Shown: piece after piece, positions 8,617 through 17,410 of the stretch
Layout: each line of letters opens with the position of its first letter
Position numbering within the stretch: the first letter of the stretch is position 1
Assembly: GCA_034667225.1 (NCBI GenBank)
Contig: JAXDKG010000034.1
Location: 248,001-312,000, forward strand
Direction: 5' to 3'
DNA length: 64,000 bases
From: DATMER01 sp034667225
GTDB lineage: Bacteria; Acidobacteriota; Thermoanaerobaculia; Multivoradales; UBA5704
Made by a program: the position numbers and the translations under genes
The notes under the pieces: model-generated
The model's input: the letters and a program-made list of their open reading frames with translations, nothing else
Databases searched by the model: none
Told to the model about the DNA's origin: nothing

Positions 8617-9611
8617 GGCTGACGCAGCCGCCGGGCGAGCTCCGCGATCAGGGCATGGATCCCCTCGTTGGTCGCGGAGCTGATCTCCATGTGGAAAAGC
8701 CCGCGCTCCTTCGCCGCCTGGCGCAGCTCCTCCCGCCGCTCGGGCAGCGCGGAGTCGAGCTTGCTGCCGACGATCAGCCGCGGGCGCTCCATCAGCTCCT
8801 CCTTGAAGGCGGCCAGCTCGCGCTCCACGGTGACGAGGTCCGCCGCGGCATCCCCCTCCGGGGTCGAGAGGTCCACCATGTGGAGCAGCACCCGGCAGCG
8901 CTCGATGTGGCGGAGGAACTGGATGCCCAGGCCGGCCCCCTCGGCCGCACCCGCGATGAGCCCCGGCAGGTCGGCGATGACGAAGGGCTCTTCCAGCGGG
9001 CCTTCCGCCACCACTCCGAGCTGCGGAATGAGGGTGGTGAAGGGGTAGTCCGCGATCTTCGGCTTCGCCGCCGAGACGACACTGATCAGGGTCGACTTGC
9101 CGGCATTCGGCAGGCCGACGACGCCGACGTCCGCCAGGAGCTTGAGCTCCAGGCGCAGGCGCCGCTCCTCGGCCTCGCCGCCGGGATCGGCGTTGCGCGG
9201 CGCCTGGTTCGTAGCCGTGGCGAAGCGGGCGTTGCCCCGTCCGCCTTTTCCACCCGATACCACGAGCAGGCGCTCGCCGTCGGCGACCACCTCGCCCAGC
9301 AGCTCGCCGGTGTCGTCGTTATAAACCACCGTGCCTAGGGGCACTACGATGTCCAGGTCGCCGGCGCTCTTGCCGCTCTTGTTCGAGCCCTCGCCATGGC
9401 GGCCGCGGTCGGCCGCGTAGAGCGACTGGAATCGCAGGTGATAGAGCGTGTTCTTGCGGGCTTCGCCGAGCAGGTAGACCGCTCCCCCGTCGCCCCCGTC
9501 GCCGCCGGACGGACCGCCCCGCGGCACGAACTTCTCGCGGCGGAACGCCACACATCCGTTCCCACCACGCCCCCCGCGGACATGGATGATGGCTTCGTCA
9601 ATGAAAATCAT
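8613..9611 (-). CDS. obg: Obg/CgtA GTPase
   Basis: 332 residues. The glycine-rich OBG fold (HVRGGRGGNGCVAFRRE, GGKGGRGNARFATATNQ) precedes a G domain with GLPNAGKST (G1), the TTLIPQLGVV switch, DLPGLI (G3) and GSKLD in place of NKMD (G4). No long C-terminal OCT extension. Obg is a ribosome-associated GTPase in 50S assembly and stress response. It lies just downstream of rpmA, with a GGAGCCG/CGGCTCC inverted repeat in the 50-bp gap (about 9628-9648). Confidence 0.95.
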   Translation of the reverse strand: MIFIDEAIIHVRGGRGGNGCVAFRREKFVPRGGPSGGDGGDGGAVYLLGEARKNTLYHLRFQSLYAADRGRHGEGSNKSGKSAGDLDIVVPLGTVVYNDDTGELLGEVVADGERLLVVSGGKGGRGNARFATATNQAPRNADPGGEAEERRLRLELKLLADVGVVGLPNAGKSTLISVVSAAKPKIADYPFTTLIPQLGVVAEGPLEEPFVIADLPGLIAGAAEGAGLGIQFLRHIERCRVLLHMVDLSTPEGDAAADLVTVERELAAFKEELMERPRLIVGSKLDSALPERREELRQAAKERGLFHMEISSATNEGIHALIAELARRLRQP

Positions 9612-9661
9612 TCAGGGTGCGAAAGGAGCCGAGAAGGCCCGGCTCCCCTCCGCTAAGGAAA

Positions 9662-9964
9662 TTACGAGGCGGCGGGCTCGCTGGTCGCGTCTTCCTGGGT
9701 AGCCGGTGAAGTCGCAGTCAGGATGTGCACGAACTTCCCGCGGCGCCCCCGGTCCTGGAACTTCACGACGCCGTCCTGCTTGGCGAAGAGGGTGTCGTCC
9801 TTACCCCGACCGACGTTCTGGCCGGGCTGGAAGACGGTGCCGCGCTGCCGCACGATGATCGTGCCGCCCGTGACGTTCTGGCCGCCGAAGGCCTTGACGC
9901 CGAGGTGCTGCGCGTTCGAGTCGCGGCCGTTGCGGCTGGAGCCCTGTCCCTTTTTATGTGCCAT
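9662..9964 (-). CDS. rpmA: 50S ribosomal protein L27 (bL27)
   Basis: 100 residues starting MAHKKGQGSSRNGRDSNAQ, the universal L27 start, through GGQNVTGGTIIVRQRGT. No N-terminal cleavage extension of the Firmicutes type. The tail after KFVHI is Thr/Ala/Glu-rich and extends slightly beyond the usual length. Second gene of the rplU-rpmA-obg cluster. Confidence 0.97.
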   Translation of the reverse strand: MAHKKGQGSSRNGRDSNAQHLGVKAFGGQNVTGGTIIVRQRGTVFQPGQNVGRGKDDTLFAKQDGVVKFQDRGRRGKFVHILTATSPATQEDATSEPAAS

Positions 9965-9991
9965 GGCTGATCTAACTCCTTGATGGCCGCC

Positions 9992-10315
9992 TTACGGCAG
10001 CTCGATGCCTTCGATGCGGACCCGCACGAGGTCCTGACGGTGGCCGCGGCTCTTGCGGTAGGTCGACCGCTTCTTCTTCTTGAAGACCCGGATCTTGGGT
10101 CCCCGCACCTCGCCGACGAGCGAGGCCTTGACCAGGGCGCCTTCGATCGACGGATTGCCGAACTGCGCGCCGTTGTCGCCGGTCGCCATCAGCACCCGGT
10201 CGAAGCGGACTTCGGTGTTCTCGGCATCGCCTGAGCCCGACATGCGCTCGACGTCGATCACGTCGCCGGGCTCGACGCGGTACTGTTTGCCACCGGTTTC
10301 GATCACTGCGTACAT
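9992..10315 (-). CDS. rplU: 50S ribosomal protein L21 (bL21)
   Basis: 107 residues from the ATG at 10315: MYAVIETGGKQYRVEPGD, then FKKKKRSTYRKSRGHRQ. An upstream in-frame extension is not part of the L21 family, so the shorter start is right. First gene of the cluster. The 110 bp to the divergent hydrolase gene must hold its promoter and leader. Confidence 0.97.
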   Translation of the reverse strand: MYAVIETGGKQYRVEPGDVIDVERMSGSGDAENTEVRFDRVLMATGDNGAQFGNPSIEGALVKASLVGEVRGPKIRVFKKKKRSTYRKSRGHRQDLVRVRIEGIELP

Positions 10316-10427
10316 AGAGATTGCCCTCAGAGTCGTCCCACTTGGACGCGTGGACGGCGGAAAGTAACACAAGAGGCCCGATCGGTCAACCCGACGGGCA
10401 CGCTTCCTGCTGATATCCTTCTCCCGC

Positions 10428-11300
10428 ATGTTGAAGCTCTTCTCCCTCGCGATCCGCGCGTTCCTCCGCCTGACCGGCGCCCGCCGGCAGGTGCTGGAGG
10501 ACGGCCCGGTCTCCCTCGTCTACTACAGCATGGGACCCGCCGAGGGCGAGCCCTGGGTGCTGCTCCACGGCCTCGGCGCGGTAGCTGCCACCTGGGCGCC
10601 GGTCATGCGCGCCCTGGGCCGGGGATGCCGGGTGATCGTGCCCGAGCTGTCCGCCCTGGGCGGCACCCGAGCGCCGCGCGCCGGCCTGGGTGTGATGCGC
10701 GGCGCCTGGACCGTCGCCCGGCTCATCGAGAAGGAGCTCGGCGGCCGTCCCGTCACCCTGTGCGGCATCAGCCTGGGCGGCTGGACCGCGGTCCGCCTGG
10801 CCCTCCGCCGCCCCGACCTCGTCTCCCGCCTGGTGCTCATCGATGCCGGCGGCTACCGCGAGCAGGACTGGGACAAGATCCAGGCACTGGTCCGCGTGGA
10901 GAACCTGGAGGGCATCGACCGCCTCTACGGCGCCCTCTTCGGCGAGGTCCCCTGGCTCATGCGGGTTTCGCGCAAGGGCTTCCTCCAGACCTACACCTCG
11001 CCTTCCGTGACCGACGTCCTGGACGACCTGGAGGAGGTCGACACCTTTCATGACGAGGAGCTCGCCCGGCTGCGGGTGCCGACGGCCCTCATCTGGGGCG
11101 AGCGGGACGGCCTTTTCAGCCTGGAGGTGGCCCGGGCCATGGCCGCGGCCCTGCCCAATGTCCACCTGGAGGTGATCCCCGGCTGCGGCCACGCGGTCCA
11201 CATCGAATGCCCGGACCGTCTGAACCAGGCCATCCAGCGCTTCCGCCGGGCCACCTCGGCTTCAGCTAGAATTCAGGCATGTCCAGCCCCGAGTACCTGA
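10428..11300 (+). CDS. Alpha/beta-hydrolase
   Basis: 290 residues. HGLG (47-50) is the oxyanion region, Ser115 in GISLGG is the nucleophile, an Asp in IWGERDGLF and the His in GCGHAVHIECPD complete the catalytic triad. No signal peptide, although the first 16 residues are hydrophobic and basic. Substrate cannot be told from sequence; related enzymes cleave esters or C-C bonds. Overlaps the start of a small zinc-ribbon gene. Confidence 0.88.
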   Translation: MLKLFSLAIRAFLRLTGARRQVLEDGPVSLVYYSMGPAEGEPWVLLHGLGAVAATWAPVMRALGRGCRVIVPELSALGGTRAPRAGLGVMRGAWTVARLIEKELGGRPVTLCGISLGGWTAVRLALRRPDLVSRLVLIDAGGYREQDWDKIQALVRVENLEGIDRLYGALFGEVPWLMRVSRKGFLQTYTSPSVTDVLDDLEEVDTFHDEELARLRVPTALIWGERDGLFSLEVARAMAAALPNVHLEVIPGCGHAVHIECPDRLNQAIQRFRRATSASARIQACPAPST

Positions 11301-11440
11301 TCTGTCTCGAATGCGAGACCCCCTGCTACGTGTTCGAGTGGCACGATGGAGAGCTCACCGAGGTCCTGTGCCAGGCCTGCGGCAACGACGAGCCCGATCA
11401 GTTCGCGGTGCCTGAAGACTACGACGCCATGAGTCAGTAG
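11279..11440 (+). CDS. Small acidic zinc-ribbon-like protein
   Basis: 53 residues, starting MSSPEYLICLECETPCYVFE. Two CxxC pairs (CLEC/CETPC region and CQAC) spaced for one zinc ion; the rest is strongly acidic. It starts inside the last 22 bp of the hydrolase gene in another frame and ends just before the convergent pfkA stop. Function unknown. The codon pattern and Cys pairing make it credible as a gene. Confidence 0.65.
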   Translation: MSSPEYLICLECETPCYVFEWHDGELTEVLCQACGNDEPDQFAVPEDYDAMSQ

Positions 11441-11443
11441 CTT

Positions 11444-12523
11444 CTACTCGTCCCCGAAAGCGATTCCCAGGGCGCGGGCGGTCTTCAGAAGCGGCCCGCC
11501 GAGCCCGCGGGGATCAATGAGCTTGGTTTCCCGCACCGCCTCGTCCAGGTCCACATCCTCGATGCGGCCGTCGGCAAGCCGGATCATCCGGTTGAAGCGC
11601 CCTTCCATCGCCACATGGACGGCAGCCTCCCCGAACCGGGTGGCGAGGATGCGGTCGAACGCGACCGGGCTGCCGCCCCGCTGGAGATGCCCGAGCACCG
11701 TGACCCGCACGTCGCAACGGGTCAGTGCCTCCAACTCCCGGGCCAGGCGCTCGCCCGCCCCGCCGAGCCGCTTCACCCCCGTGGTCGGGTCCACCGCCAC
11801 CACCGCCATCTCGCCCCCGCGCGGCATCGCCCCCTCCGCGACCACCAGCACCGAGGACGCCCTCCCCCGTTCCTGGCACCGCACCACCGTCTTCGCCACG
11901 GAATGCGGGTCGTAGGGGATCTCGGGGATCAGGATCACGTCCGCCGCTCCGGCGATGCCCGCGTGGAGGGCGATCCAGCCCGCGTGCCGGCCCATGACCT
12001 CTAAAAGCATCACCCTGTGGTGGCTCTCGGCCGTGTCCCGCAGCCGGTCGAGCGCCTCGGTCGCAGTGTCGATGGCCGTCCAGAAGCCGAAGGTGTAGTC
12101 GGTCGAGGCGAGGTCGTTGTCGATGGTCTTGGGCACGCCGATGACGTTGAGCCCCCGGCGGCCAAGATCGGCGGCGATGCGCAGGGTGCCGTCACCGCCG
12201 ATGATGATCAGGGCGTCGAGCCCGGCCTTGCGCGCGTTCTCCAGGCACTCGTCCGAGCGGTCGATGGGGCCGTCTTCCCCCGGGCAGGCGAAGGGGTTGT
12301 CCCGGTTCGTGGTCCCGAGCACGGTGCCGCCCATCCGGATCAGCTCGCGGACGTCCGGCCCGCAGAGATGGCGGAACCGGCCGTCGAGCAACCCCTTGAA
12401 ACCGTCCAGGATGCCGATGACCTCCGCTCCGTAAGCCCTTTCAGCCGTACGCACGACCGCCCGGAGCACGGCATTGAGCCCCGGCGCGTCGCCTCCTCCG
12501 GTCAAGACTCCGATCCTCTTCAT
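11444..12523 (-). CDS. pfkA: 6-phosphofructokinase (PfkA family)
   Basis: 359 residues. GGDAPGLNAVLRA, IIGGDGTL (phosphate loop, 109-113), PKTIDNDL (131-137), MGRHAGWIA and LGHLQRGGSP are all present. The catalytic Asp sits in TIDND. The phosphate-donor site combines Gly in GGDGT (ATP type) with Lys in PKTIDND (common in PPi enzymes), so donor preference is uncertain; enzymes with this mix that have been studied tend to use ATP. Commits fructose-6-phosphate to glycolysis. Monocistronic between a zinc-ribbon gene and divergent hsp20. Confidence 0.93.
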   Translation of the reverse strand: MKRIGVLTGGGDAPGLNAVLRAVVRTAERAYGAEVIGILDGFKGLLDGRFRHLCGPDVRELIRMGGTVLGTTNRDNPFACPGEDGPIDRSDECLENARKAGLDALIIIGGDGTLRIAADLGRRGLNVIGVPKTIDNDLASTDYTFGFWTAIDTATEALDRLRDTAESHHRVMLLEVMGRHAGWIALHAGIAGAADVILIPEIPYDPHSVAKTVVRCQERGRASSVLVVAEGAMPRGGEMAVVAVDPTTGVKRLGGAGERLARELEALTRCDVRVTVLGHLQRGGSPVAFDRILATRFGEAAVHVAMEGRFNRMIRLADGRIEDVDLDEAVRETKLIDPRGLGGPLLKTARALGIAFGDE

Positions 12524-12704
12524 GGCCGTGATTCTATCGTAGGCCCGATATCTGCGTCAGACTGACTAAGCATCTCTCGATCTCACAAGATCCGAGTCAA
12601 CTTTCTTTACCCGAGGTATTGACATGACCTTAGCTGCTTGGCATCATATCCTCGAAAGCAGCCCGCCGGAGAGCCGGCGGCCCATATAAAGGAGGACCCA
12701 AACC
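12524..12704 (+). promoter_or_regulatory. Divergent pfkA/hsp20 control region
   Basis: It contains a TTGACA at 12619-12624. The best TATCCT (12647-12652) is 22 bp away, too far for a standard promoter; CATCAT at 17 bp is the alternative. A GCCGG-rich hairpin (about 12662-12682) precedes a strong AAAGGAGG ribosome-binding site (12688-12695) for hsp20. No CIRCE inverted repeat was seen. The hairpin could affect translation, but I see no pairing to the ribosome-binding site. Confidence 0.4.
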
Positions 12705-13142
12705 ATGAACAACGTCACCCGCTGGAACCCCACCACCGCCTACCTGACCAACCGCGAGCCGTTCTTCCGCCTGTTCGACTCGTTCTTCAACAGCGACGCC
12801 CAGGGCGAGGAGACCCGCGCTTGGGTGCCCCCGGTCGACATCCAGGAGAATGGCGACGCCTACCTTTTCCATGCCGAGCTGCCCGGCATGAGCAAGGAGG
12901 ACATCCACATCACGCTGGAGAACAGCGTGCTGCGGGTCAGCGGCGAGCGGAAGTTCGAGAAGGATGCGAAGAAGGAGAACTACCACCGGGTCGAGCGCAC
13001 CTACGGCACCTTCACCCGGACGTTCACCCTGCCGACCCCGGTGGATCCGGAGAAGGTCCAGGCCGCCTTCGAGAACGGCATCCTGACCATCACCGTTCCC
13101 AAGGCCGAGCAGGCCAAGCCGCGACGGATTACGATCAGCTGA
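12705..13142 (+). CDS. Hsp20/alpha-crystallin small heat-shock protein
   Basis: 145 residues. The alpha-crystallin domain spans about 42-140: VPPVDIQENGDAYLFHAELPG, RVSGERKF, and the closing FENGILTITVPK motif. The C-terminal IxI tail is represented by RRITIS. ATP-independent chaperone that holds unfolding proteins as oligomers. Strong AAAGGAGG site 9 bp upstream of ATG. Confidence 0.95.
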   Translation: MNNVTRWNPTTAYLTNREPFFRLFDSFFNSDAQGEETRAWVPPVDIQENGDAYLFHAELPGMSKEDIHITLENSVLRVSGERKFEKDAKKENYHRVERTYGTFTRTFTLPTPVDPEKVQAAFENGILTITVPKAEQAKPRRITIS

Positions 13143-13170
13143 AGTTTGAGCCCATCCCCCCTCTCCCCAG

Positions 13171-13197
13171 CCCTCTCCCCCGTGCCGGGGGAGAGGG
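13171..13197 (+). repeat. CCCTCTCCCCC/GGGGGAGAGGG palindromic intergenic repeat
   Basis: Perfect 11-bp inverted repeat with a 5-base GTGCC loop just after hsp20, where it may end transcription although it lacks a T-run. Related CCCTCTCCC-type sequences occur at about 42965-43000 and 52376-52416, so this is a dispersed REP-like element. Confidence 0.7.
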
Positions 13198-13206
13198 GGC
13201 CGGAGG

Positions 13207-13262
13207 AGACTCCCCTGTCCTTGTCAGTCCTTGATCGTCCGTGTTTGTCCGTGTTGTCCGTG
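13207..13262. repeat. GTCCGTG-rich repeat
   Basis: Repeated GTCCGTGT/GTCCTTG units (TCCTTGTCAGTCCTTGATCGTCCGTG...). The same units recur as a longer palindromic block at 63815-63913. It lies at the 3' end of the NtrB-like kinase gene. Confidence 0.6.
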
Positions 13263-13266
13263 ATGC

Positions 13267-14691
13267 TCAGGCAGGGGTTTCGACAACCGTCCGGGGCGAT
13301 GGCTCGGGCGAGGCCACCACCGGCAGCTCCACCGTCACCACCGTCCCCTCCCCCACGGCGCTTTCCAGCTTGACGCGCCCGCCATGGGCGCGCGCGATCC
13401 GGTCGACGATGGCGAGGCCCAGGCCGGTGCCGCCCTTGCGGGTGGAGTAGAAGAGCTCGAATACGCGCTCCCGCTCCTCGGGCGGAATGCCCACGCCGTT
13501 GTCGCGGACCGACAGGGCCACGGACGGACCGTGGCGCGACACCGAAAGCTCCAGCACCGGCTTGCGCCCCGACTCCTCCGCGGCATCCATCGCATTGCGG
13601 GCCAGGTTGAGCAGGAGCTGGCCGATCTGCTCGGGATCGACCCGCACCCGCGCGCCACCGCTGTGGTCCTCGACCTCCACCCGCGCTCCCCGCTTCTGAA
13701 TCTCGCCCGCGAGCAGATCGCGCACCCGCTCGAGCGGCCGGACGGCCGGCATCTCCTCCATCTCCAGCGGACGGGGCTTGGCATAGGCCAGGAAGTCGCT
13801 CACCAGCCGCTCCAGCCGGCTGATCTCCGAGCGGGTGATCGCCAGCAAACGCTTCCCGGATGCCGGCGATACCGGCGATACTGCCGAGCCCCTCTCCTCC
13901 ATCTCCTCCTCGAGCATCTGCATGTTGAGGTTGAGCGAGTTGAGCGGGTTGCGGATCTCATGCGCCAGCCCCGAGGCCAGGGTGCCGATGTAGGCCATGC
14001 GCTCGGCTTCGAGCGCCTGCAGCTCCAGCCGCCGGGAACGCTGCACCAGCAGCCAGACCGCGCCGTACGCCGTCAGGAGGAGGACGATCGAGAACACGCC
14101 GATCCAGGCGGCCTGGCGGACCAGGTCCTGGCGCAGCACCTCGATGCGCTGCGACAGCTCCACCGGGCTGATGCCGATCTGGAGCGTGCCGAACTGGCCG
14201 ATGGGCACCTGGATGTCCGGCACCTGGTAGACGGTCGCGAACTCCTTCTCCTTGATCTCGACCGGAACGTCGATCTCCCCGAGCTGCAGCTCCGGCGAGC
14301 CGGCCGGCGGCGTCTGGGAGCTTCCCTGCACCAACGGCGGCGTGAGCTTGCTGTGCATCTCGAAGACGAGCATGCCGTCCTTGTCCAGGATCTTGACGTC
14401 GCGCACGATCTCCCGCTCGCGCAGGTTGGAGTCGATGTAGGCCTGGGTCTCGCGCTCCACGGCCATGGCCGTATAGAGGTCCCGGCCCTGCTCCTCGGTG
14501 CGGCGGGCGAGCTGCCTGGCCAGCGTCTCGGCCTCCGCCCGCGTCTCCAGCAGGACGCGCTCGATCTCGCGCTGCGACAGCGAGCGGAAGATCAGCCACC
14601 CGAACAGGGCGATGTCGAAGAGGACGAACAGCCCGAAGACCACGGAGGCGATGAACAACCGGCGCGGCAGCGCGTTGGAGACTCGTTCCAT
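13267..14691 (-). CDS. NtrB-like membrane sensor histidine kinase
   Basis: About 474 residues from ATG 14691; a TTG at 14700 is possible. Two membrane helices (about 12-35 and 195-215) flank a periplasmic sensor domain of about 160 residues. The cytoplasmic part has H-box GLAHEIRNPLNSLNL, N-box LARNAMDA, and G-boxes DNGVGIPPEE and GGTGLGLAI. An AVSPVSPAS stretch lies in the dimerisation helix region. This HisKA arrangement is typical of kinases pairing with sigma-54 regulators, but no such full regulator is adjacent. Divergent from the peptide ABC operon, which it might control. Confidence 0.9.
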   Translation of the reverse strand: MERVSNALPRRLFIASVVFGLFVLFDIALFGWLIFRSLSQREIERVLLETRAEAETLARQLARRTEEQGRDLYTAMAVERETQAYIDSNLREREIVRDVKILDKDGMLVFEMHSKLTPPLVQGSSQTPPAGSPELQLGEIDVPVEIKEKEFATVYQVPDIQVPIGQFGTLQIGISPVELSQRIEVLRQDLVRQAAWIGVFSIVLLLTAYGAVWLLVQRSRRLELQALEAERMAYIGTLASGLAHEIRNPLNSLNLNMQMLEEEMEERGSAVSPVSPASGKRLLAITRSEISRLERLVSDFLAYAKPRPLEMEEMPAVRPLERVRDLLAGEIQKRGARVEVEDHSGGARVRVDPEQIGQLLLNLARNAMDAAEESGRKPVLELSVSRHGPSVALSVRDNGVGIPPEERERVFELFYSTRKGGTGLGLAIVDRIARAHGGRVKLESAVGEGTVVTVELPVVASPEPSPRTVVETPA

Positions 14692-14774
14692 ACCCCTCAA
14701 GGATACACCTGAGGTTTGACCCCGTCCGGGAGTCGCAGTACGATGGCCCCGCCTTCCCAGGAGGCCCCAAAAAC

Positions 14775-16439
14775 ATGCGACTCCGATCGGCTCGACCGCT
14801 CTTCGCCGTTCTTTCGGTCCTTCTCCTCGTCGCCGGCTGCAAAGGCAACTCGGAAGAGGGAGCCGGTACCACCCCTACCCCCGCGGCAGCCGCCGGCCAA
14901 GACCCGGGGCAACCGCGGCGCGGCGGCACCGCCGTCATCGGCTGGAGCGCGGCGGCCACCGGCGTCAACGAGCTGATCACCCAGGGCACGGCGATCACCA
15001 CCGAGGTGACCCGCCAGCTCTTCCTCCAGCTCGTGCAGGAGCAGGCCGATTTCGAGGAGCACCCGCCGACGTTCAAGCCCCTCCTCGCCAGCTCCTACGA
15101 GTTCTCCCCGGATCGCAAGACCCTCACGTTCCACCTGCGCAAGGACGCGGTCTGGAGCGATGGCGTGCCGATCACCGCCGACGACGTGCGCTTCACCTGG
15201 CAGGCCCAGCGCCATCCCGACGTCGGCTGGGATTCGGCCTACATGGTCGAGCACATCACGGACGTCGAGGTGGTGGACCCGAAGACCGCGCGCTACCACT
15301 TCGCCAAGACCTACGCGAAGCAGCTCCAGGATGCCAACGAGGGCGTCATCCTGCCCAAGCACGCGTGGGAGAAGATTCCGTTCCCGAAGTGGCGCGAAAA
15401 CAACGACTGGTTCCGCGAGCACCTCGTGGTCAGCGGCCCCTTCACCGTCGGCACCTGGGAGCCGCAGCAGCAGGTGGTCCTGGTGCGCAACCCGCGCTAC
15501 TTCCGGCAGGACCGCCCCTATCTGGACAAGGTGGTCATCCGCAACATCGCCGACCCGGCCAGCCTGCTCACGCAGCTCTTCAGCGGCGAGGTCGACTTCG
15601 TCCCGCAGGTACAGCCCGTGGACATGGAGCGCATCCAGGCGGATCCCCGGCTGCGGGTGATCCCCTACTGGTTCCGGCTCTACGTCTGCGTCATCTGGAA
15701 CGAGCGCAACCCGCTGTTCGCCGATGCCGACGTGCGCCGCGCCCTGACCCTGGGCATCGACCGCCAGACGATCGTGGACACGCTCTTCCCCCACGGCACC
15801 GCGCGCATCGCGGTCTCCCCGATCGTGCAGAGCGTCTGGGCCTTCGACCGGAGCCTCGGCGCGCTGCCCTACGACCCGCAGGAATCGCGCCGCATCCTCG
15901 AGTCCAAGGGCTGGAAGGACTCGAACGGCGACGGCATCCTCGACAAGGAGGGCAAGCCCTTCTCCTTCGTGCTCCTGAGCAATGGCGGCAACCAGCAGCG
16001 CAACGACGCCGCAGTCATGATCCAGGAGCAGCTCAAGCAGGCCGGCGTCCGGGCAGAGCCCCGGGTCGTGGAGTTCAACACCCTGGTCAACGACGCCACG
16101 GGTGGCACGTTCGAGGCCATGGTCTTCGGCTTCAACATTGACACAAGCATGGACATGACGGCCCAGTTCGGCAGCGAGGCGATGGAGGAAGGGAACTTCG
16201 GGGCCTACAAGAACCCGGAGTTCGACCGCCTGATGGCCGAGGCCATGGGCAAGCCGGACATCCGGGACGCCAAGCCGATCCTCGACCGCATCCAGCAGAT
16301 CATCCATCGCGACCAGCCGGCGACGTTCCTCTGGGAGTCGCAGCGGATGAGCGCGATCAACCGCCGGATCCAAGGCGCGCGGCCGAACGTCCTCTTCTCG
16401 CTGTTCAACCTGGAGGACTGGTGGGTCGCTGATCTGTGA
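14775..16439 (+). CDS. Peptide/solute ABC binding lipoprotein (SBP family 5)
   Basis: 554 residues. The lipobox LVAGC at about 22-26 gives a lipid-anchored mature protein starting at Cys, followed by a low-complexity Thr/Pro/Ala linker. The family-5 core has FKPLLASSYEFSPDRKTLTF and LRKDAVWSDGVPITADDVRF. Such proteins capture oligopeptides or other solutes for a DppBC-type permease. The gene ends in GTGA, overlapping the first permease. An AGGAGG site lies upstream of the ATG. Confidence 0.92.
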   Translation: MRLRSARPLFAVLSVLLLVAGCKGNSEEGAGTTPTPAAAAGQDPGQPRRGGTAVIGWSAAATGVNELITQGTAITTEVTRQLFLQLVQEQADFEEHPPTFKPLLASSYEFSPDRKTLTFHLRKDAVWSDGVPITADDVRFTWQAQRHPDVGWDSAYMVEHITDVEVVDPKTARYHFAKTYAKQLQDANEGVILPKHAWEKIPFPKWRENNDWFREHLVVSGPFTVGTWEPQQQVVLVRNPRYFRQDRPYLDKVVIRNIADPASLLTQLFSGEVDFVPQVQPVDMERIQADPRLRVIPYWFRLYVCVIWNERNPLFADADVRRALTLGIDRQTIVDTLFPHGTARIAVSPIVQSVWAFDRSLGALPYDPQESRRILESKGWKDSNGDGILDKEGKPFSFVLLSNGGNQQRNDAAVMIQEQLKQAGVRAEPRVVEFNTLVNDATGGTFEAMVFGFNIDTSMDMTAQFGSEAMEEGNFGAYKNPEFDRLMAEAMGKPDIRDAKPILDRIQQIIHRDQPATFLWESQRMSAINRRIQGARPNVLFSLFNLEDWWVADL

Positions 16440-17410
16440 TCCGCTTCGTCCTGCGGCGGCTCGCCGCCTCGCTCCTCCTCCTCTACCTCGTCCTCAGCGC
16501 GACCTTCTTCCTGCTCCATCTGGCGCCGGGCTCGCCGGCCGCGCTGCTGGCGGAGGACCAGCGCATCCCTGCCGAGCAGCGGGAGAACCTGCGGCGGATC
16601 TACGGGCTCGACCAACCGCTGCCGGTGCAGTACGTCCGCTGGCTGGGCGCGATGGCGCGGGGCGACTGGGGAACCTCCTTCTCCTACCAGCGGCCGGTGA
16701 CCACACTCGTCTTCGAGGCCGTGCCAGCCACCCTGCTCCTGGCCGCCGCGGCTCTCCTCGTCGAGCAGGGGACGGGGCTCGTCTTCGGCATCGCGGCAGC
16801 GCGGCGCCCCGGCTCGGCCGCGGACCACGTGATCCGCGTCGTCTCGCTGCTGCTCTACTCGCTGCCCATCTTCTGGCTCGGGCTGATGGCGATCCTCCTC
16901 TTCTCCCTGGTCTGGCCGGTCCTGCCCGCCGGCCATATGCGCTCCCTGGGGGCCGAGGAGATGGGGAGCGGCGCCCGGCTCCTGGACCTGCTTCGCCACC
17001 TGATCCTCCCTGCCGCCGTCCTCGGGCTGGCCGAAGCGGGCTCGGTGGTCCGCTACGTCCGCGGCAGCCTGCTGGACGTCCTGGGCCAGGAATACATCCG
17101 GGCGGCGCGCGCCAAGGGAATTTCCGAGCGGCGGGTGGTCTGGGTGCACGCCCTGCGCAACGCCCTGCCGCCCCTGATCCAGGTGCTGGCGATCTCCTTC
17201 GCAACGCTGCTGAGCGGCGCCCTCATCACCGAGGTCATCTTCTCCTGGCCGGGAATCGGGCGGCTCACCTTCGAGGCGATCCTGAGCCGCGACTACCCGC
17301 TGGTCCTCGCCACCACGGCCTTCAGCGCCATCATGGTGCTGCTGGCGAACCTGGGGGCGGACCTGCTCCACGCCCTGGCCGACCCGAGGATCCGCGATGC
17401 CAGAGAGTAG
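16436..17410 (+). CDS. ABC permease, DppB type
   Basis: 324 residues with six membrane helices. The N terminus MIRFVLRRLAASLLLLYLVL and the EAA loop YIRAARAKGISERRVVWVHALRNALPP are typical of the first peptide-transport permease. Coupled by GTGA overlap to the binding-protein gene and by a 14-bp overlap to the second permease. Confidence 0.93.
   Translation: MIRFVLRRLAASLLLLYLVLSATFFLLHLAPGSPAALLAEDQRIPAEQRENLRRIYGLDQPLPVQYVRWLGAMARGDWGTSFSYQRPVTTLVFEAVPATLLLAAAALLVEQGTGLVFGIAAARRPGSAADHVIRVVSLLLYSLPIFWLGLMAILLFSLVWPVLPAGHMRSLGAEEMGSGARLLDLLRHLILPAAVLGLAEAGSVVRYVRGSLLDVLGQEYIRAARAKGISERRVVWVHALRNALPPLIQVLAISFATLLSGALITEVIFSWPGIGRLTFEAILSRDYPLVLATTAFSAIMVLLANLGADLLHALADPRIRDARE

Noticed and set aside
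12619..12652. Same TTGACA-TATCCT promoter as at 52.2 and 57.9 kb, upstream of hsp20
   Set aside because: Spacer would be 22 bp; kept only as an uncertain control region.
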